The notes: generated from the sequence alone by a model not told the origin. Counted from the stretch's first letter, positions 51,601-61,076 are shown. The stretch is DNA of 64,000 bases from Candidatus Epilinea brevis (GCA_016710785.1 JADJUE010000007.1:68328-132327), one strand, 5' to 3'. Translations and numbers: made by a program.

Positions 51601-53874
51601 ATGGCCCACTTGCCCCTCGAACGCATGACGACGGACGTTGACGCGCCGACCGCCGCGGTAGACGCCGACCCGCCGCTCGCTTCCGCCGACGATGACCGGC
51701 GAGCCTTCCTGAACCGCACCCTCATGCTGCTCGGCGAGGAAGCGGTGCGCCTGCTCGGCACCCGCACCGTGGCCGTCGCCGGCTGCGGCGGCGTGGGTGG
51801 CGCGGCGGCCATCACCCTGGCCCGCATGGGGGTGGGTGGCTTCATCCTGGCCGACCCCGGCCTCTTCGACCCGCCGGACATCAACCGCCAATGGGCGGCG
51901 ACCCGCGATACCCTGGGCCGCAACAAGGCCAAGGTCTACGCGGAGGTCCTGCGGTCGATCGACGCCGGTGTGCGGGTGCGGTCCTACAGCGAGGGGCTGA
52001 CGGATGACAACGTCGAGACCTTCCTGGACGGCGCGGACGTGGTGATCGACTGCCTCGACATCGCCGTGCCCGGCGAGCTGCGCGCGCGCCTGTATCAAGC
52101 GGCTCGAGCCCGAGGCATCCACGCCCTCTGCGCCCCGGCCCTTGGCTTCGGGGCCGCCCTGGCCATCGGGGCGCCGGACGGCCTGCCGATGGAGGCCGTC
52201 TTCGGCAAGATGCTGGGGGAAGCCACGGCGCGGTCCACGCTGCCCCCCGGCCTGCGGCAGCTGGTGGTGCCCGAGCATCTGGATGCCTGCGAGCGGCATC
52301 TGTCCAGCCTGCGGGTGCCCTCCATCGCCATCTCGCCGGCCCTGGCCTCGGCCTTGATGAGCGCCGAGATCTACCTGCTGCTCAGCGGCCCCCAGGCGCC
52401 CGGCTGGCGCCCGCCGCCCTGCCTGCCGCAGCTGCTGGTGGTCGATCCCATCCGGATGACCTACCAGGTGGTCGACATCCGTGACCTGGCCGGCGCGCCC
52501 GCGGCGCCTCCTCCGCCGCTGCCTCAGCCGCCGCCGGTGCCGCCGCCGCCGCCGGCGGCCGCGGGTCCCGCGGCTGGCCCACCGAGGGCGGACCCGGACC
52601 TTGCGGAGGCCGAGCGCGAAGCGCGGCGCCTGGGGCTGGCCGCGGCCGGCTACAACACGAACCTGCTGCCGCCCGACGCGGTGGCGATCGACCTGCTGTC
52701 CGACAGCTGGCGCGAGCGAGCCCCGCGGGACGGGAAGGACGCGCCGGCACCGATCCCGGCGGACGGCTTGGAGCATCGGCTTGCCGAGCTCTACGGCTAT
52801 CCCCATAACCTGCCTGTCTTCCGCGGACGCTTCGCCGAAGCGCTGCTGGCCGAAACCCTGATCCAACCGGGGCGCACGGTGGTCTGCAATGCCCTCTTCC
52901 CCACCACGCGCTACCACCTGGCCGCGCGGGGCGCGACCCTGCTAGAGCTGGGAATCGCCGCGGCCCACGCGTCGCAGGATCCGCATCCCTTCAAGGGTGA
53001 CCTGGACCTGGACGCCTTGGGGGCGGCCTTGGCCGGCGGCGACGTGCAGGCGGTGTACGTGGAGCTCTGCGCCAACACCCTGGGCGGGCATCCGATCTCG
53101 CTGGCCAACCTGCGCGCGGCAGGGCGCCTGGCCGCGGCCGCCGGTATTCCGCTGCTGCTGGATGCCACGCGGGCCTGGGAGAACGCGGCCCTGATCCGCG
53201 ACCGCGAGCCCGGACAGTCGGGGCGGCCGCTGGGGGATATCGTGCGCGACCTCTGCGCTTGTTCCACGGCCTGTGCGGCCAGCCTGAGCAAGGACTTCAT
53301 CAGCCCCGTGGGCGGGTTCATCGGCAGCCGCTCGCCGGAAACCCATGTCCAGCTTCGCGATCGGGCGGTGCTGGCCTATGGCCAGGAGCTCTCGGCGGCG
53401 GAGGCCGCCACGCTGGAACGGGCCATGGCCACGCATCCCGAGCAGCCGGGCGGCGCCGAAGACCGCGCCGGGCTGGCGCGCCGGCTGCATGGGGCGCTGC
53501 GCGAGGCAGCCGTACCGGTTTTCGAACCGGCCGGGGGGCATGGGGTCTTCGTGGACGCGCAGGCCTTCCTGCCGGACCTGCCCGCCGCGGCGCATCCCAC
53601 GGCCACGCTCTGCAATGCGCTCTACGTCGCCGGGGGGCTGCGGGCCGGCGCCAACCCGGCCGCGCCTTCCGGGGAGACCGAAGGGGTCAAAGAAGTGCTG
53701 CGCCTGGCCCTGCCCCTGGGCCAGACTGAGGCCGAGGGTGGGGCAGTCGTCGCGGCCATCGTCGCCGCCTTCGAGCGGGTGGCCGCCGAACGGGGCGCGA
53801 TCAAGGGCTTGAGCATCCTCAGCCGCCCTCCGGGCATGGTGGGCAGCTTCGCCTGCGTCTACCAGCCGCTTTAG
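51601..53874 (+). CDS. E1-like (ThiF) adenylating domain fused to tryptophanase-like PLP domain
   Basis: 757 aa. Residues about 35-290 are a ThiF/MoeB/E1-type domain: VAVAGCGGVGGAAAITLARM with GxGGxG, FDPPDINRQWAATRD with the Arg finger, GRNKAKV and VVIDCLD; no CxxC zinc pair is seen. A Pro-rich linker (about 298-330) leads to a beta-eliminating-lyase fold (about 340-745): YNTNLLPPDAVAIDLLSDSW, FPTTRYHLAARGA, ELCANTLGGHPISLANLRAA, LLLDATRAWENAALI, and SLSKDFISPVGGFIG where Lys 564 fits the pyridoxal phosphate site. Tryptophanase and tyrosine phenol-lyase share these blocks. I know no characterised protein with this fusion. GGAGG lies 6-10 nt before the ATG. Confidence 0.8.
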   Translation: MAHLPLERMTTDVDAPTAAVDADPPLASADDDRRAFLNRTLMLLGEEAVRLLGTRTVAVAGCGGVGGAAAITLARMGVGGFILADPGLFDPPDINRQWAATRDTLGRNKAKVYAEVLRSIDAGVRVRSYSEGLTDDNVETFLDGADVVIDCLDIAVPGELRARLYQAARARGIHALCAPALGFGAALAIGAPDGLPMEAVFGKMLGEATARSTLPPGLRQLVVPEHLDACERHLSSLRVPSIAISPALASALMSAEIYLLLSGPQAPGWRPPPCLPQLLVVDPIRMTYQVVDIRDLAGAPAAPPPPLPQPPPVPPPPPAAAGPAAGPPRADPDLAEAEREARRLGLAAAGYNTNLLPPDAVAIDLLSDSWRERAPRDGKDAPAPIPADGLEHRLAELYGYPHNLPVFRGRFAEALLAETLIQPGRTVVCNALFPTTRYHLAARGATLLELGIAAAHASQDPHPFKGDLDLDALGAALAGGDVQAVYVELCANTLGGHPISLANLRAAGRLAAAAGIPLLLDATRAWENAALIRDREPGQSGRPLGDIVRDLCACSTACAASLSKDFISPVGGFIGSRSPETHVQLRDRAVLAYGQELSAAEAATLERAMATHPEQPGGAEDRAGLARRLHGALREAAVPVFEPAGGHGVFVDAQAFLPDLPAAAHPTATLCNALYVAGGLRAGANPAAPSGETEGVKEVLRLALPLGQTEAEGGAVVAAIVAAFERVAAERGAIKGLSILSRPPGMVGSFACVYQPL

Positions 53875-53996
53875 GACGGCGACCGGCATCCCCCCAGCTC
53901 TTGACCCGCACCCTCTTTCCCTAGGCTGATGCCCACCGTTGTGGCTTGCAGACGGATCGCAACGCTACCGATGAACGAAACAAGTGGAGCATAGCC

Positions 53997-56153
53997 ATGA
54001 GGAAACGCATTGCCGGTCGGATGTGGATGTCGGGCGTCTTGGGCGTACTGGGTAGGGTCGGCTTGCTGGGTGCGGTGCTGGGTGCGGTCGGCTTGCTGGG
54101 TGTGGTAGGCGAGCCGGGCGCGGCGGCGACGACCACGGCGGCCCGCGCGGCTCCGGCCGCGATCGCCCAAGGCGCGGAGACGGACCACGTGATCTTCTCC
54201 ATCAACGTGCAGGATTTCGCCTACCCCGAGCGCAGCGCGGCGACCCTCGACCGGATCCTGGGCATCCACCAGCGCTGGGATGTGCCGGTGGACTTCTATC
54301 TCACCGGCACGATGGTCGACCTCTACGAGGCGGTAGCGCCCGGGCTTGTGGACCGCCTCCGCACGTCGCCGGTGGCCGGCGTCGCCTACCATATCCGCCC
54401 GCCGCTGCCCTATTACACCGGCTATGACTGGCTGGGCCTGAAGCAGATGACGACCGCGGAGATGATCGCGACCATCCGCCGCTACGAGACGCAGGGGCTG
54501 GACCTGCGGACCGGGCAGCCGACCACCGCGCCGGGCGGCTTCGCCAAGCTGTCCGAACGGCTGGGCCACGCGCCGCTCATCGCCGCGTTTCAAGCGGACG
54601 CCGAGGTCGGCGGGGCGGTATCGTCGGTCTTCGCGGACCTCGGGGCGCGCTTCACCATCGTCCACGGCCGGCCGACGAACCTCGGCGACCGGCGCGACGG
54701 CCTGTGGATTCGACCAGAACACGTCGACCTGCGCCTGTTCCAACATGTCGGGGAAGATGCCGGCGCTGTGATCGACGCGGCGGTCGCCGAAGCGCGGCAG
54801 ACCCAAGGCGCCCGGCCGCCCTACTTCGTGGGCATCAAGATGCACGACAACGACTTCTTCGCGGTCGACTCGGCCTGGGTGACCACCTACGTGCAAGGTA
54901 AGCGGCGTCCGCCCTGGGACCTGGGCCCCCGGTCGCCGCTGCTGGCGGAGGCCGAGCAGGCGGCCATGTGGTCGCTCTATGAGGGCGCGGTCGCGCATGT
55001 CGGGGGCCACAAGGACCGCCTGACGGCCCTGAAGTCGGACGATCTCCTGGCCATGGTCACGGGTCAGGATCGGTCCACGCCTCAGCCCAGCCAGGCCCCG
55101 ACCGCGGTGCCGACGGCGGAGCCAACGGCGGCATCGACCGCGGCGCCGACCGCGGCGCCGACGCCGATCCCGGCAGCCGGCACGCGCCCGCTCCTGTACG
55201 TCTCGGGCACGATGCACATCGAGACCAACCGCCAGTCGTGGCCGAACGCGGAGCAGTTGATTGCCTTCTTCCAGCGCGCGACGGCGGCGGGCAGGTCCGC
55301 GGCCCAACCCGGCGGCATGCGCTGGTCGCTGGGGGCGGACATCGGCTGGCTGGAAGGCGAGCCGCGCGCCGCCGAGCTGCTGCGGGCGCTGGAGGCGATG
55401 GGCGTGGAGATGGACGTCCATGCCCACCAGCTGGCGGATCGGGCGGACTGCGCGGCTGCCCTGGCGCGCTTCGGCGTCCATCCCAATCGCGTCGCCTCCG
55501 GCGTCGTGGTCACCGAATTGGATGCGCTGCGCCAGCCGCTCACCGGCCGCGGCGGCAGCGCCTGGCAGACCGAAGTCGTCTGGGGCCTGGTGTACCAGCC
55601 CAATCACGGGTCCGGCAGCGACGAGCGTTCCTACGGGCTGTGGCGGCCGAAGCGCGGGTCGGAGCCGCTGGTGCACAATCCCGCGGGGGAGCTGATCGCG
55701 GTCGGCGGGGGGCTGCGCGACCTGGCGGCCATCGAGCAGACCGCCCAGGTGGTGGCCGTGGCCGGTGCGGATGTGGCGCCGGTGCTGAGCGCGTCGATCA
55801 TCGTCAACTCGCGCGACTTCGCGTTGCCCAACGGCACCGACGGCATCGAGGCCATCGAGGCCTGGGCGGCGCGGCTGGCGGCCAACCCGGCGCTGCGCTG
55901 GGCCACGATCTCCGAGACGGCGGCGGCCTGGCTGGCGGCGGGCGGCATCCCCAGCCGCTTCGAGGGAACAGCGTTGCCCGCGGGGGCGGTCGCGCCGACG
56001 GCGACGATCCAGGCGACCACGGTGCCGACGGCGACGATCCGGGCGACCCCTGTTCCGCCGACCACCGTTCCGTCGACCACTGCATTGCCGACCACCGCTC
56101 CCCCGACCACGGGGGCGCGAAGGCTCTTCCTGCCGATGGCCGAACGCCCGTAA
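53997..56153 (+). CDS. Exported polysaccharide-deacetylase-like protein
   Basis: 718 aa. Signal peptide with a repetitive hydrophobic core (GVLGRVGLLGAVLGAVGLLG). Two related halves joined by a Thr/Ala/Pro linker (about 365-395): the first has FSINVQDFAYPERSAATLDR, VPVDFYLTGTMVDLY and HDNDFF; the second has LYVSGTMHIETNRQSWP, MDVHAHQLADRADC and SIIVNSRDFALPNGT. These resemble NodB-like glycoside hydrolase/deacetylase barrels, but the metal triad is not clearly complete. C-terminal Thr stalk ending RRLFLPMAERP. Likely surface-located and acting on glycans; moderate certainty. Confidence 0.6.
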   Translation: MRKRIAGRMWMSGVLGVLGRVGLLGAVLGAVGLLGVVGEPGAAATTTAARAAPAAIAQGAETDHVIFSINVQDFAYPERSAATLDRILGIHQRWDVPVDFYLTGTMVDLYEAVAPGLVDRLRTSPVAGVAYHIRPPLPYYTGYDWLGLKQMTTAEMIATIRRYETQGLDLRTGQPTTAPGGFAKLSERLGHAPLIAAFQADAEVGGAVSSVFADLGARFTIVHGRPTNLGDRRDGLWIRPEHVDLRLFQHVGEDAGAVIDAAVAEARQTQGARPPYFVGIKMHDNDFFAVDSAWVTTYVQGKRRPPWDLGPRSPLLAEAEQAAMWSLYEGAVAHVGGHKDRLTALKSDDLLAMVTGQDRSTPQPSQAPTAVPTAEPTAASTAAPTAAPTPIPAAGTRPLLYVSGTMHIETNRQSWPNAEQLIAFFQRATAAGRSAAQPGGMRWSLGADIGWLEGEPRAAELLRALEAMGVEMDVHAHQLADRADCAAALARFGVHPNRVASGVVVTELDALRQPLTGRGGSAWQTEVVWGLVYQPNHGSGSDERSYGLWRPKRGSEPLVHNPAGELIAVGGGLRDLAAIEQTAQVVAVAGADVAPVLSASIIVNSRDFALPNGTDGIEAIEAWAARLAANPALRWATISETAAAWLAAGGIPSRFEGTALPAGAVAPTATIQATTVPTATIRATPVPPTTVPSTTALPTTAPPTTGARRLFLPMAERP

Positions 56154-56374
56154 CCCAACGGACGGGACCGCAGTCCTGGCCGCGGGCAGGATCCTGGTGG
56201 TTCTGCGCGCCTCGCGCGCTCCAGGATCGCACCCGCGGCGAACAGGCGGTTGACGACCGGTCGGCGCGGGGCTATGCTGCAGGGGCGGCGATTGCCTGTC
56301 CATCCTCGCCAGCGCTCTGCCTGCTCCGGCCCCTGCGGTGGCCGCCACTTCTCGATCGGACCCAGGAGGTCAGC

Positions 56375-59300
56375 ATGCGATTCAAAATGCCCGTGCTTGT
56401 GTTGGGCGCCAGCCTGGCCCTGCTCAGCCTGCCGGTGGCCGCCAGCCCCAGGGCCTGGCGGGCCGCTGGCGCTGTCGAGCCGGCATCGGATGCTGTCGCG
56501 GGGCAGCGCGCGCCGCTCAGCCCGGCAGGGCGTGCGTTCGCCGCCGCCCAGGATCCGCAGGCCGCGACCTACTACATCGTCCATCTGGCCGCCAAGCCGC
56601 TGGCGCGCTACGACGGGGCGCTCCCGTCGCTGGCACCGACGAGCCCGCGGGCCTTGGGCGAGGCGGCGCTGGACACCGACAGCCCCGCCAGCCTGGCCTA
56701 CCTGGCCTACCTGGACCGCTCGCAGGCAACGACCATCGCCACCGTCGAGCGTGCCCTGGGCCGCCGCGTGGAGCTGCTGCACCGCTACCGCTACGCCTTC
56801 AACGGCCTGTCGCTGTGGCTCAGCCCGGCGGAGGCCGAGCGCGTCGGCCGGTTGCCGGGCGTGCTGCGCGTGGAGCGCAACGTCGTCGAGCCGCTGAACA
56901 CCGACGTCGGGCCTGTCCATATCGGCGCCCCCACCCTGTGGGACGGCAGCGCCACGGGCGGTCTGCCGGGCACCAAGGGCGAGGGCGTGGTCATCGGCGT
57001 CATCGACACCGGCATCAACGTCGACCATCCCTCCTTTGCCGCCATCGGTCCCGTGGACGGCTACCAGCACGTCAACCCGCGGCCGGGCTTCCTGGGCTGG
57101 TGCGCGCCCTCCAACCCCAACCACGACGCCAAGTACGCCTGCAACGCCAAGCTCATCGGGCTGTGGAGCTTCCCCGACGCCAGCATGAACCCCGAGGACG
57201 AAGACGGCCACGGCAGCCACACCTCCAGCACGGCGGGGGGCAACGCGGTCATGGGCAAGGCCACCTCGCCCACCTTCGCCATCGAGCGGCCCATCCAGGG
57301 CGTGGCGCCGCATGCCAACCTCATCATGTACGATGCCTGCGCGCCGGGCGGCTGCAATTCCACCGCCACGACCGCCGCCATCGACCAGGCGGCGGCCGAC
57401 GGGGTGGACGTCATCAACTACTCCATCGGCATCGGCCGCAACTCGCCCTGGCATAACAGCCGCTTGATGGCCTTCATGGGCGCCTTCGAGGCTGGCGTCT
57501 TCGTCTCCGCCTCGGCCGGCAACGACGGTGTGGCCGAGTCGGTCAACGGCACGGCGCCCTGGATGACCTCCGTGGCCGCCACCACCCATGGCCGCGGCTT
57601 CGCCAACAGCCTGATCGGCATGACCGGCGGCGAGGGCGCCGCGCCGGCCGACATCGACGGTGCCAGCATCACCGGCCCCTTCGGCCCCGCGGCCATCCGG
57701 CTGGCCGCCGGCGCGCTCAAGGCCGACGGCACGGCCGATGACGGCAGCTGCCTGGAGCCTTTCCCGGCCGGCACCTTCAACGGTGAGATCGTGGTCTGCG
57801 ACCGTGGGGTGATCGGCCGGGTGGCCAAGTCGGAGAACGCCTTGGCCGGCGGCGCCGGGGGCTTTGTGTTGGTCAACCTGCCGGCCAACGGCTCGTCGGT
57901 CGTGGCCGACCCCTATGTCATCCCGGGACTGAACATCGGTGCCGACGATGGCGCGGTCCTCAAGGCCTGGCTGGCCACCGGAACCGGTCATCGGGCCGGC
58001 ATCAAGGGCAGCGTCATCAACATCGATCCGACCAAGGCGGACCAGGTGGCCGGCTTCAGCTCGCGCGGACCGGCCCTGACGGCCATCTGCTGCCGGCGGC
58101 CCGACCTGGACATGGACGCGACGGCCCTGGACCTGCTCAAGCCGGACATCGGCGCGCCCGGCGTGGATATCCTGGCCGCTGTCGGCTCGCCGGCGGGCTC
58201 GACCGCGCCCGAGTTCGGCCTCCTTTCCGGCACCTCCATGGCCAGCCCGCATCTGGCCGGCTCGGCGGCCCTGATCACGGCGCTGCATCCGGATTGGACC
58301 GCGCCGCAGATCCAGTCCGCCCTGATGCTGACCTCCCTGAACCAGTCCGCCGCCGCCCAGACCGGCGCGACCCCGCTCGCGCCCTTCGACCGCGGCGCGG
58401 GTCGCGTGGACCTGACCGCCGCCGCGCGGACGGGTATCGTCCTCGACGAGTCTGCGGCCGCCTTCGCCGCCGCGGACCCGGACCGGGGCGGGCAGCCCTC
58501 CACCCTCAACCTGGCCAGCATGGCCGACGCCTGGTGCTTCGGGCCTTGCAGCTGGACGCGAAGGCTACAGAGCACCCGGGCGGAAGGCGTGGTCTGGACG
58601 GCGCAGATCCAGCCCTGGCCCGGCGAGGCCGGCCTGCCCGCCGGGCTGACGGTCAGCGTCAACCCGACCAGCTTCACCCTGGCGGCCAAGGGCACGCAGA
58701 GCCTGACGGTGAAGGCCGACGCGGAGACCATGGCGGTAGGCGACTGGGCCTTCGCCCAGCTGCTGCTCACGGCCGCGGGCGACGCGGCGCCTTCCGTCCA
58801 CATGCCCATCGTGATCCGCAGGGTGGACCGCCGCATCGCGCCGGCGGTGACCATCTATACCGACAAGACCACCGGTAGCCACCGCCTGGAGGGCCAGCGC
58901 GCCCCGGCGATCCTGGAACTAGCGCTCGACCCGGCCGGCCTGGTCAAGGGCGATGCGGATACCGCCATGGTCGCCCCGGACCCGACCAACCAGGATCCCT
59001 ACGACAGCCTGGATGGCACCCTGGTCATCACCCGCACGGTCCCGGAGGGCGCCCGGCGCATCGTCGCCGAGATGCTGGGCTCCAGTGCCGTGGATATCGA
59101 CATGTACCTGGGCCATGACGCCAACGGCGACGGCCGGCCGCAGGCCGAGGAGCAGATCTGCGTCAGCGGCCGCGAGTCCTGGGACGAGTTCTGCGACGTC
59201 TCCGAACCCACGGCTGGCCCCTGGTGGATCATGCTGGTCAACTTCAAGCCCTCGGCCGGCCCCACCGACCGGATCGACTTCGTGACCGGTGTGGTGCCGG

Positions 59301-59944
59301 CCATCAGCGCCGGCAACCTGCGGGTGAGCGGACCGGCCAGCCAGCCGGCCGGCGAGCCTTTTACTCTCAACCTGGACTGGACCCTGCCGGGCCTGATGGC
59401 CGGCGACCGCTGGTTCGGCGCGGTGGATGTGGGCAGCAGCCCCTCCGCGCGCGGCGACCTGGGCATGATCGCGGTGGACATCATCGGCGAAGGGCCCAGC
59501 CAGCCGACCCCGACCCCGGTGACCGGGCAGACCCCGACCCCGATCCCGACCCCGACGGTAATGGTCAGCCAGACGGCGCCCCCATCCGCCACTCCGACCC
59601 CGCGCGCGCAGACCCCGCCCCCGCCGGCCACCGCGACCCCCGTCCGCCCGACCGCGACGCTGCCTGCCGCCCCCAGCGCTACCACGGCGCCGGTGCCCAG
59701 CGCCACGGCCTCCGGGATGTGCATCTGCAGCCTCATCCAGAACGGCGGCCGGAACGTGCCCCAGGCGGCTATCGACGCCGCGGTGGCGGATCCCGGCAAG
59801 GTCAGCGGCTACGGCCAGCCGGCTGTACCCGGCAAGCCGGTGAGCCCCTTCAACCCGTTGCGCGAATGCCTGTCCATCCGCAACCCGGCCAACAGCTACC
59901 ACCCGCTCTTCAACAGCCTGGTCTTCAAGGCGGGTTGCCCTTGA
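56375..59944 (+). CDS. Exported subtilisin-like serine protease (S8) with PA domain
   Basis: 1189 aa. AGGAGG 5 nt before the ATG; the frame is open upstream but runs through the previous gene. Signal peptide MPVLVLGASLALLSLPVAAS. Inhibitor-I9-like propeptide (YYIVHLAAKPLARYDG; LHRYRYAFNGLSLWLSPAEA). Catalytic Asp211 in VVIGVIDTGIN, His279 in DEDGHGSHTSS and Ser621 in SGTSMASPHLAG, with a PA insert (about 440-560). Then Fn3-like and PPC-like domains, a Thr/Pro stalk, and a 75-residue Cys-containing end (MCICSLIQNGG, RECLSIRNPAN, FKAGCP). A secreted peptidase for proteins; cell retention may use the terminal module. Confidence 0.92.
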   Translation: MRFKMPVLVLGASLALLSLPVAASPRAWRAAGAVEPASDAVAGQRAPLSPAGRAFAAAQDPQAATYYIVHLAAKPLARYDGALPSLAPTSPRALGEAALDTDSPASLAYLAYLDRSQATTIATVERALGRRVELLHRYRYAFNGLSLWLSPAEAERVGRLPGVLRVERNVVEPLNTDVGPVHIGAPTLWDGSATGGLPGTKGEGVVIGVIDTGINVDHPSFAAIGPVDGYQHVNPRPGFLGWCAPSNPNHDAKYACNAKLIGLWSFPDASMNPEDEDGHGSHTSSTAGGNAVMGKATSPTFAIERPIQGVAPHANLIMYDACAPGGCNSTATTAAIDQAAADGVDVINYSIGIGRNSPWHNSRLMAFMGAFEAGVFVSASAGNDGVAESVNGTAPWMTSVAATTHGRGFANSLIGMTGGEGAAPADIDGASITGPFGPAAIRLAAGALKADGTADDGSCLEPFPAGTFNGEIVVCDRGVIGRVAKSENALAGGAGGFVLVNLPANGSSVVADPYVIPGLNIGADDGAVLKAWLATGTGHRAGIKGSVINIDPTKADQVAGFSSRGPALTAICCRRPDLDMDATALDLLKPDIGAPGVDILAAVGSPAGSTAPEFGLLSGTSMASPHLAGSAALITALHPDWTAPQIQSALMLTSLNQSAAAQTGATPLAPFDRGAGRVDLTAAARTGIVLDESAAAFAAADPDRGGQPSTLNLASMADAWCFGPCSWTRRLQSTRAEGVVWTAQIQPWPGEAGLPAGLTVSVNPTSFTLAAKGTQSLTVKADAETMAVGDWAFAQLLLTAAGDAAPSVHMPIVIRRVDRRIAPAVTIYTDKTTGSHRLEGQRAPAILELALDPAGLVKGDADTAMVAPDPTNQDPYDSLDGTLVITRTVPEGARRIVAEMLGSSAVDIDMYLGHDANGDGRPQAEEQICVSGRESWDEFCDVSEPTAGPWWIMLVNFKPSAGPTDRIDFVTGVVPAISAGNLRVSGPASQPAGEPFTLNLDWTLPGLMAGDRWFGAVDVGSSPSARGDLGMIAVDIIGEGPSQPTPTPVTGQTPTPIPTPTVMVSQTAPPSATPTPRAQTPPPPATATPVRPTATLPAAPSATTAPVPSATASGMCICSLIQNGGRNVPQAAIDAAVADPGKVSGYGQPAVPGKPVSPFNPLRECLSIRNPANSYHPLFNSLVFKAGCP

Positions 59945-59969
59945 TCCACAACCTTGAAGGCCCGGCCTG

Positions 59970-60356
59970 ATGTCCCACCTCACCGGAATCGCTGAGATCG
60001 TGCTCTGGGTCGCCGACCCGGCGGCCAGCCTGCGCTTCTACCGCGACCTGCTGGGCCTGGCGCTCATCTCGCCGCCGACGCTCGGCAACCGCTTCCTCAA
60101 GGTGGGGGAGGGGCGGTCGGGCATCCCGCAGATGATCGTGCTGGTGCCCAAGGGCGCCGATCGCCTCGACCAGGCCGCCGGCGGCCAGCTGCACCATCTG
60201 GCCTTCGAGCTGCCGCCGGAAGCCTTCGACGCGCAGCTTGCCGATCTCGTCGCCGCCGGCTACGCGCCGCGCGACGGTCGGCATCCGGTGCTGGAGGGCC
60301 GAACGATGTATGTCGACGATCCGGACGGGAACGAAGTGGAGTTCATCTGTACCTAG
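59970..60356 (+). CDS. VOC family (glyoxalase/bleomycin resistance-like) protein
   Basis: 128 aa. VOC pattern: IAEIVLWVADPAASLRFYRD at the start, HHLAFELPPEAFDAQL in the middle, and MYVDDPDGNEVEFICT with the metal-binding Glu at the end. Probable small-molecule dioxygenase, isomerase or binding protein; substrate unknown. 25 bp after the protease gene. Confidence 0.88.
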   Translation: MSHLTGIAEIVLWVADPAASLRFYRDLLGLALISPPTLGNRFLKVGEGRSGIPQMIVLVPKGADRLDQAAGGQLHHLAFELPPEAFDAQLADLVAAGYAPRDGRHPVLEGRTMYVDDPDGNEVEFICT

Positions 60357-60446
60357 CAGGGCCGGGCGGTTGACGCTCAGCGACTACGGGCCTACCCTAG
60401 CCGCCGTGGCAACTGCAAACCCGCGCCCCGCGCCTGCGACAGGACC

Positions 60447-61076
60447 ATGAACCAGCCCCGGCGGCCCATCTCGATGCTGCGGTCCTACTCGCCCGCGGAC
60501 GCGCTCACCATCGGCAACGCGGCCTGCGGTACGATCGCCATCTTCCTGTGCCTTGACTTCCTGGCCAGCGGGGACCGGTCGCGGCTGTGGACGGCCTTCG
60601 TGCTGCTGCCCCTGGCGCTCATCTTCGATGTGTTCGACGGCGTCGTCGCGCGCATGGACCGCTCGCGGCAGTCCGCCCTGGGCGCGGACCTGGATTCGCT
60701 GGCCGACGTCATCTCCTTCGGCGTCGCCCCGGCCGTCCTCGGCTTCACCCTGGGGCTGCGCGGCGGCTGGGACATGCTGGTGCTCACCTACTTCGTCGTC
60801 TGCGGCGTCAGCCGGCTGGCGCGGTTCAACGCCACCGCCGCGGCCCTCGCCGATGTCCAGACCGGCAAGGTGACGCATTTCGAGGGCCTGCCCATCCCCA
60901 CGAGCATCGCCATCGTCGCCCTTTTGGGCGTGGCCGTGCTGCAGGGGCGCATCGACGAGCAGCTGTGGCTGGGCGTGCTGCAGCTGGGCCCGGCGCTCCT
61001 GCACCCGCTGGTGCTCCTGTATGCGGCGAGCGGCAGCGCGATGATCAGCGCGACGCTGCGGATACCGAAGCCGTAG
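60447..61076 (+). CDS. pssA: CDP-diacylglycerol-serine O-phosphatidyltransferase
   Basis: 209 aa. CDP-alcohol phosphatidyltransferase signature DVFDGVVARMDRSRQSALG followed by ADLDSLAD, matching D-G-x2-A-R-x8-G-x3-D-x3-D. N-terminal ADALTIGNAACGTIAIFLCL and six to eight membrane helices fit PssA. It makes phosphatidylserine from CDP-diacylglycerol in the membrane. The short family size agrees with the Gram-positive/Chloroflexota type. A related alcohol acceptor is possible. Confidence 0.85.
   Translation: MNQPRRPISMLRSYSPADALTIGNAACGTIAIFLCLDFLASGDRSRLWTAFVLLPLALIFDVFDGVVARMDRSRQSALGADLDSLADVISFGVAPAVLGFTLGLRGGWDMLVLTYFVVCGVSRLARFNATAAALADVQTGKVTHFEGLPIPTSIAIVALLGVAVLQGRIDEQLWLGVLQLGPALLHPLVLLYAASGSAMISATLRIPKP

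Noticed and set aside
55238..56374. Upstream extension of the subtilisin-like protease
   Set aside because: It overlaps the deacetylase-like gene in another frame, is Arg/Gly-rich, and a signal peptide with AGGAGG begins at 56375.
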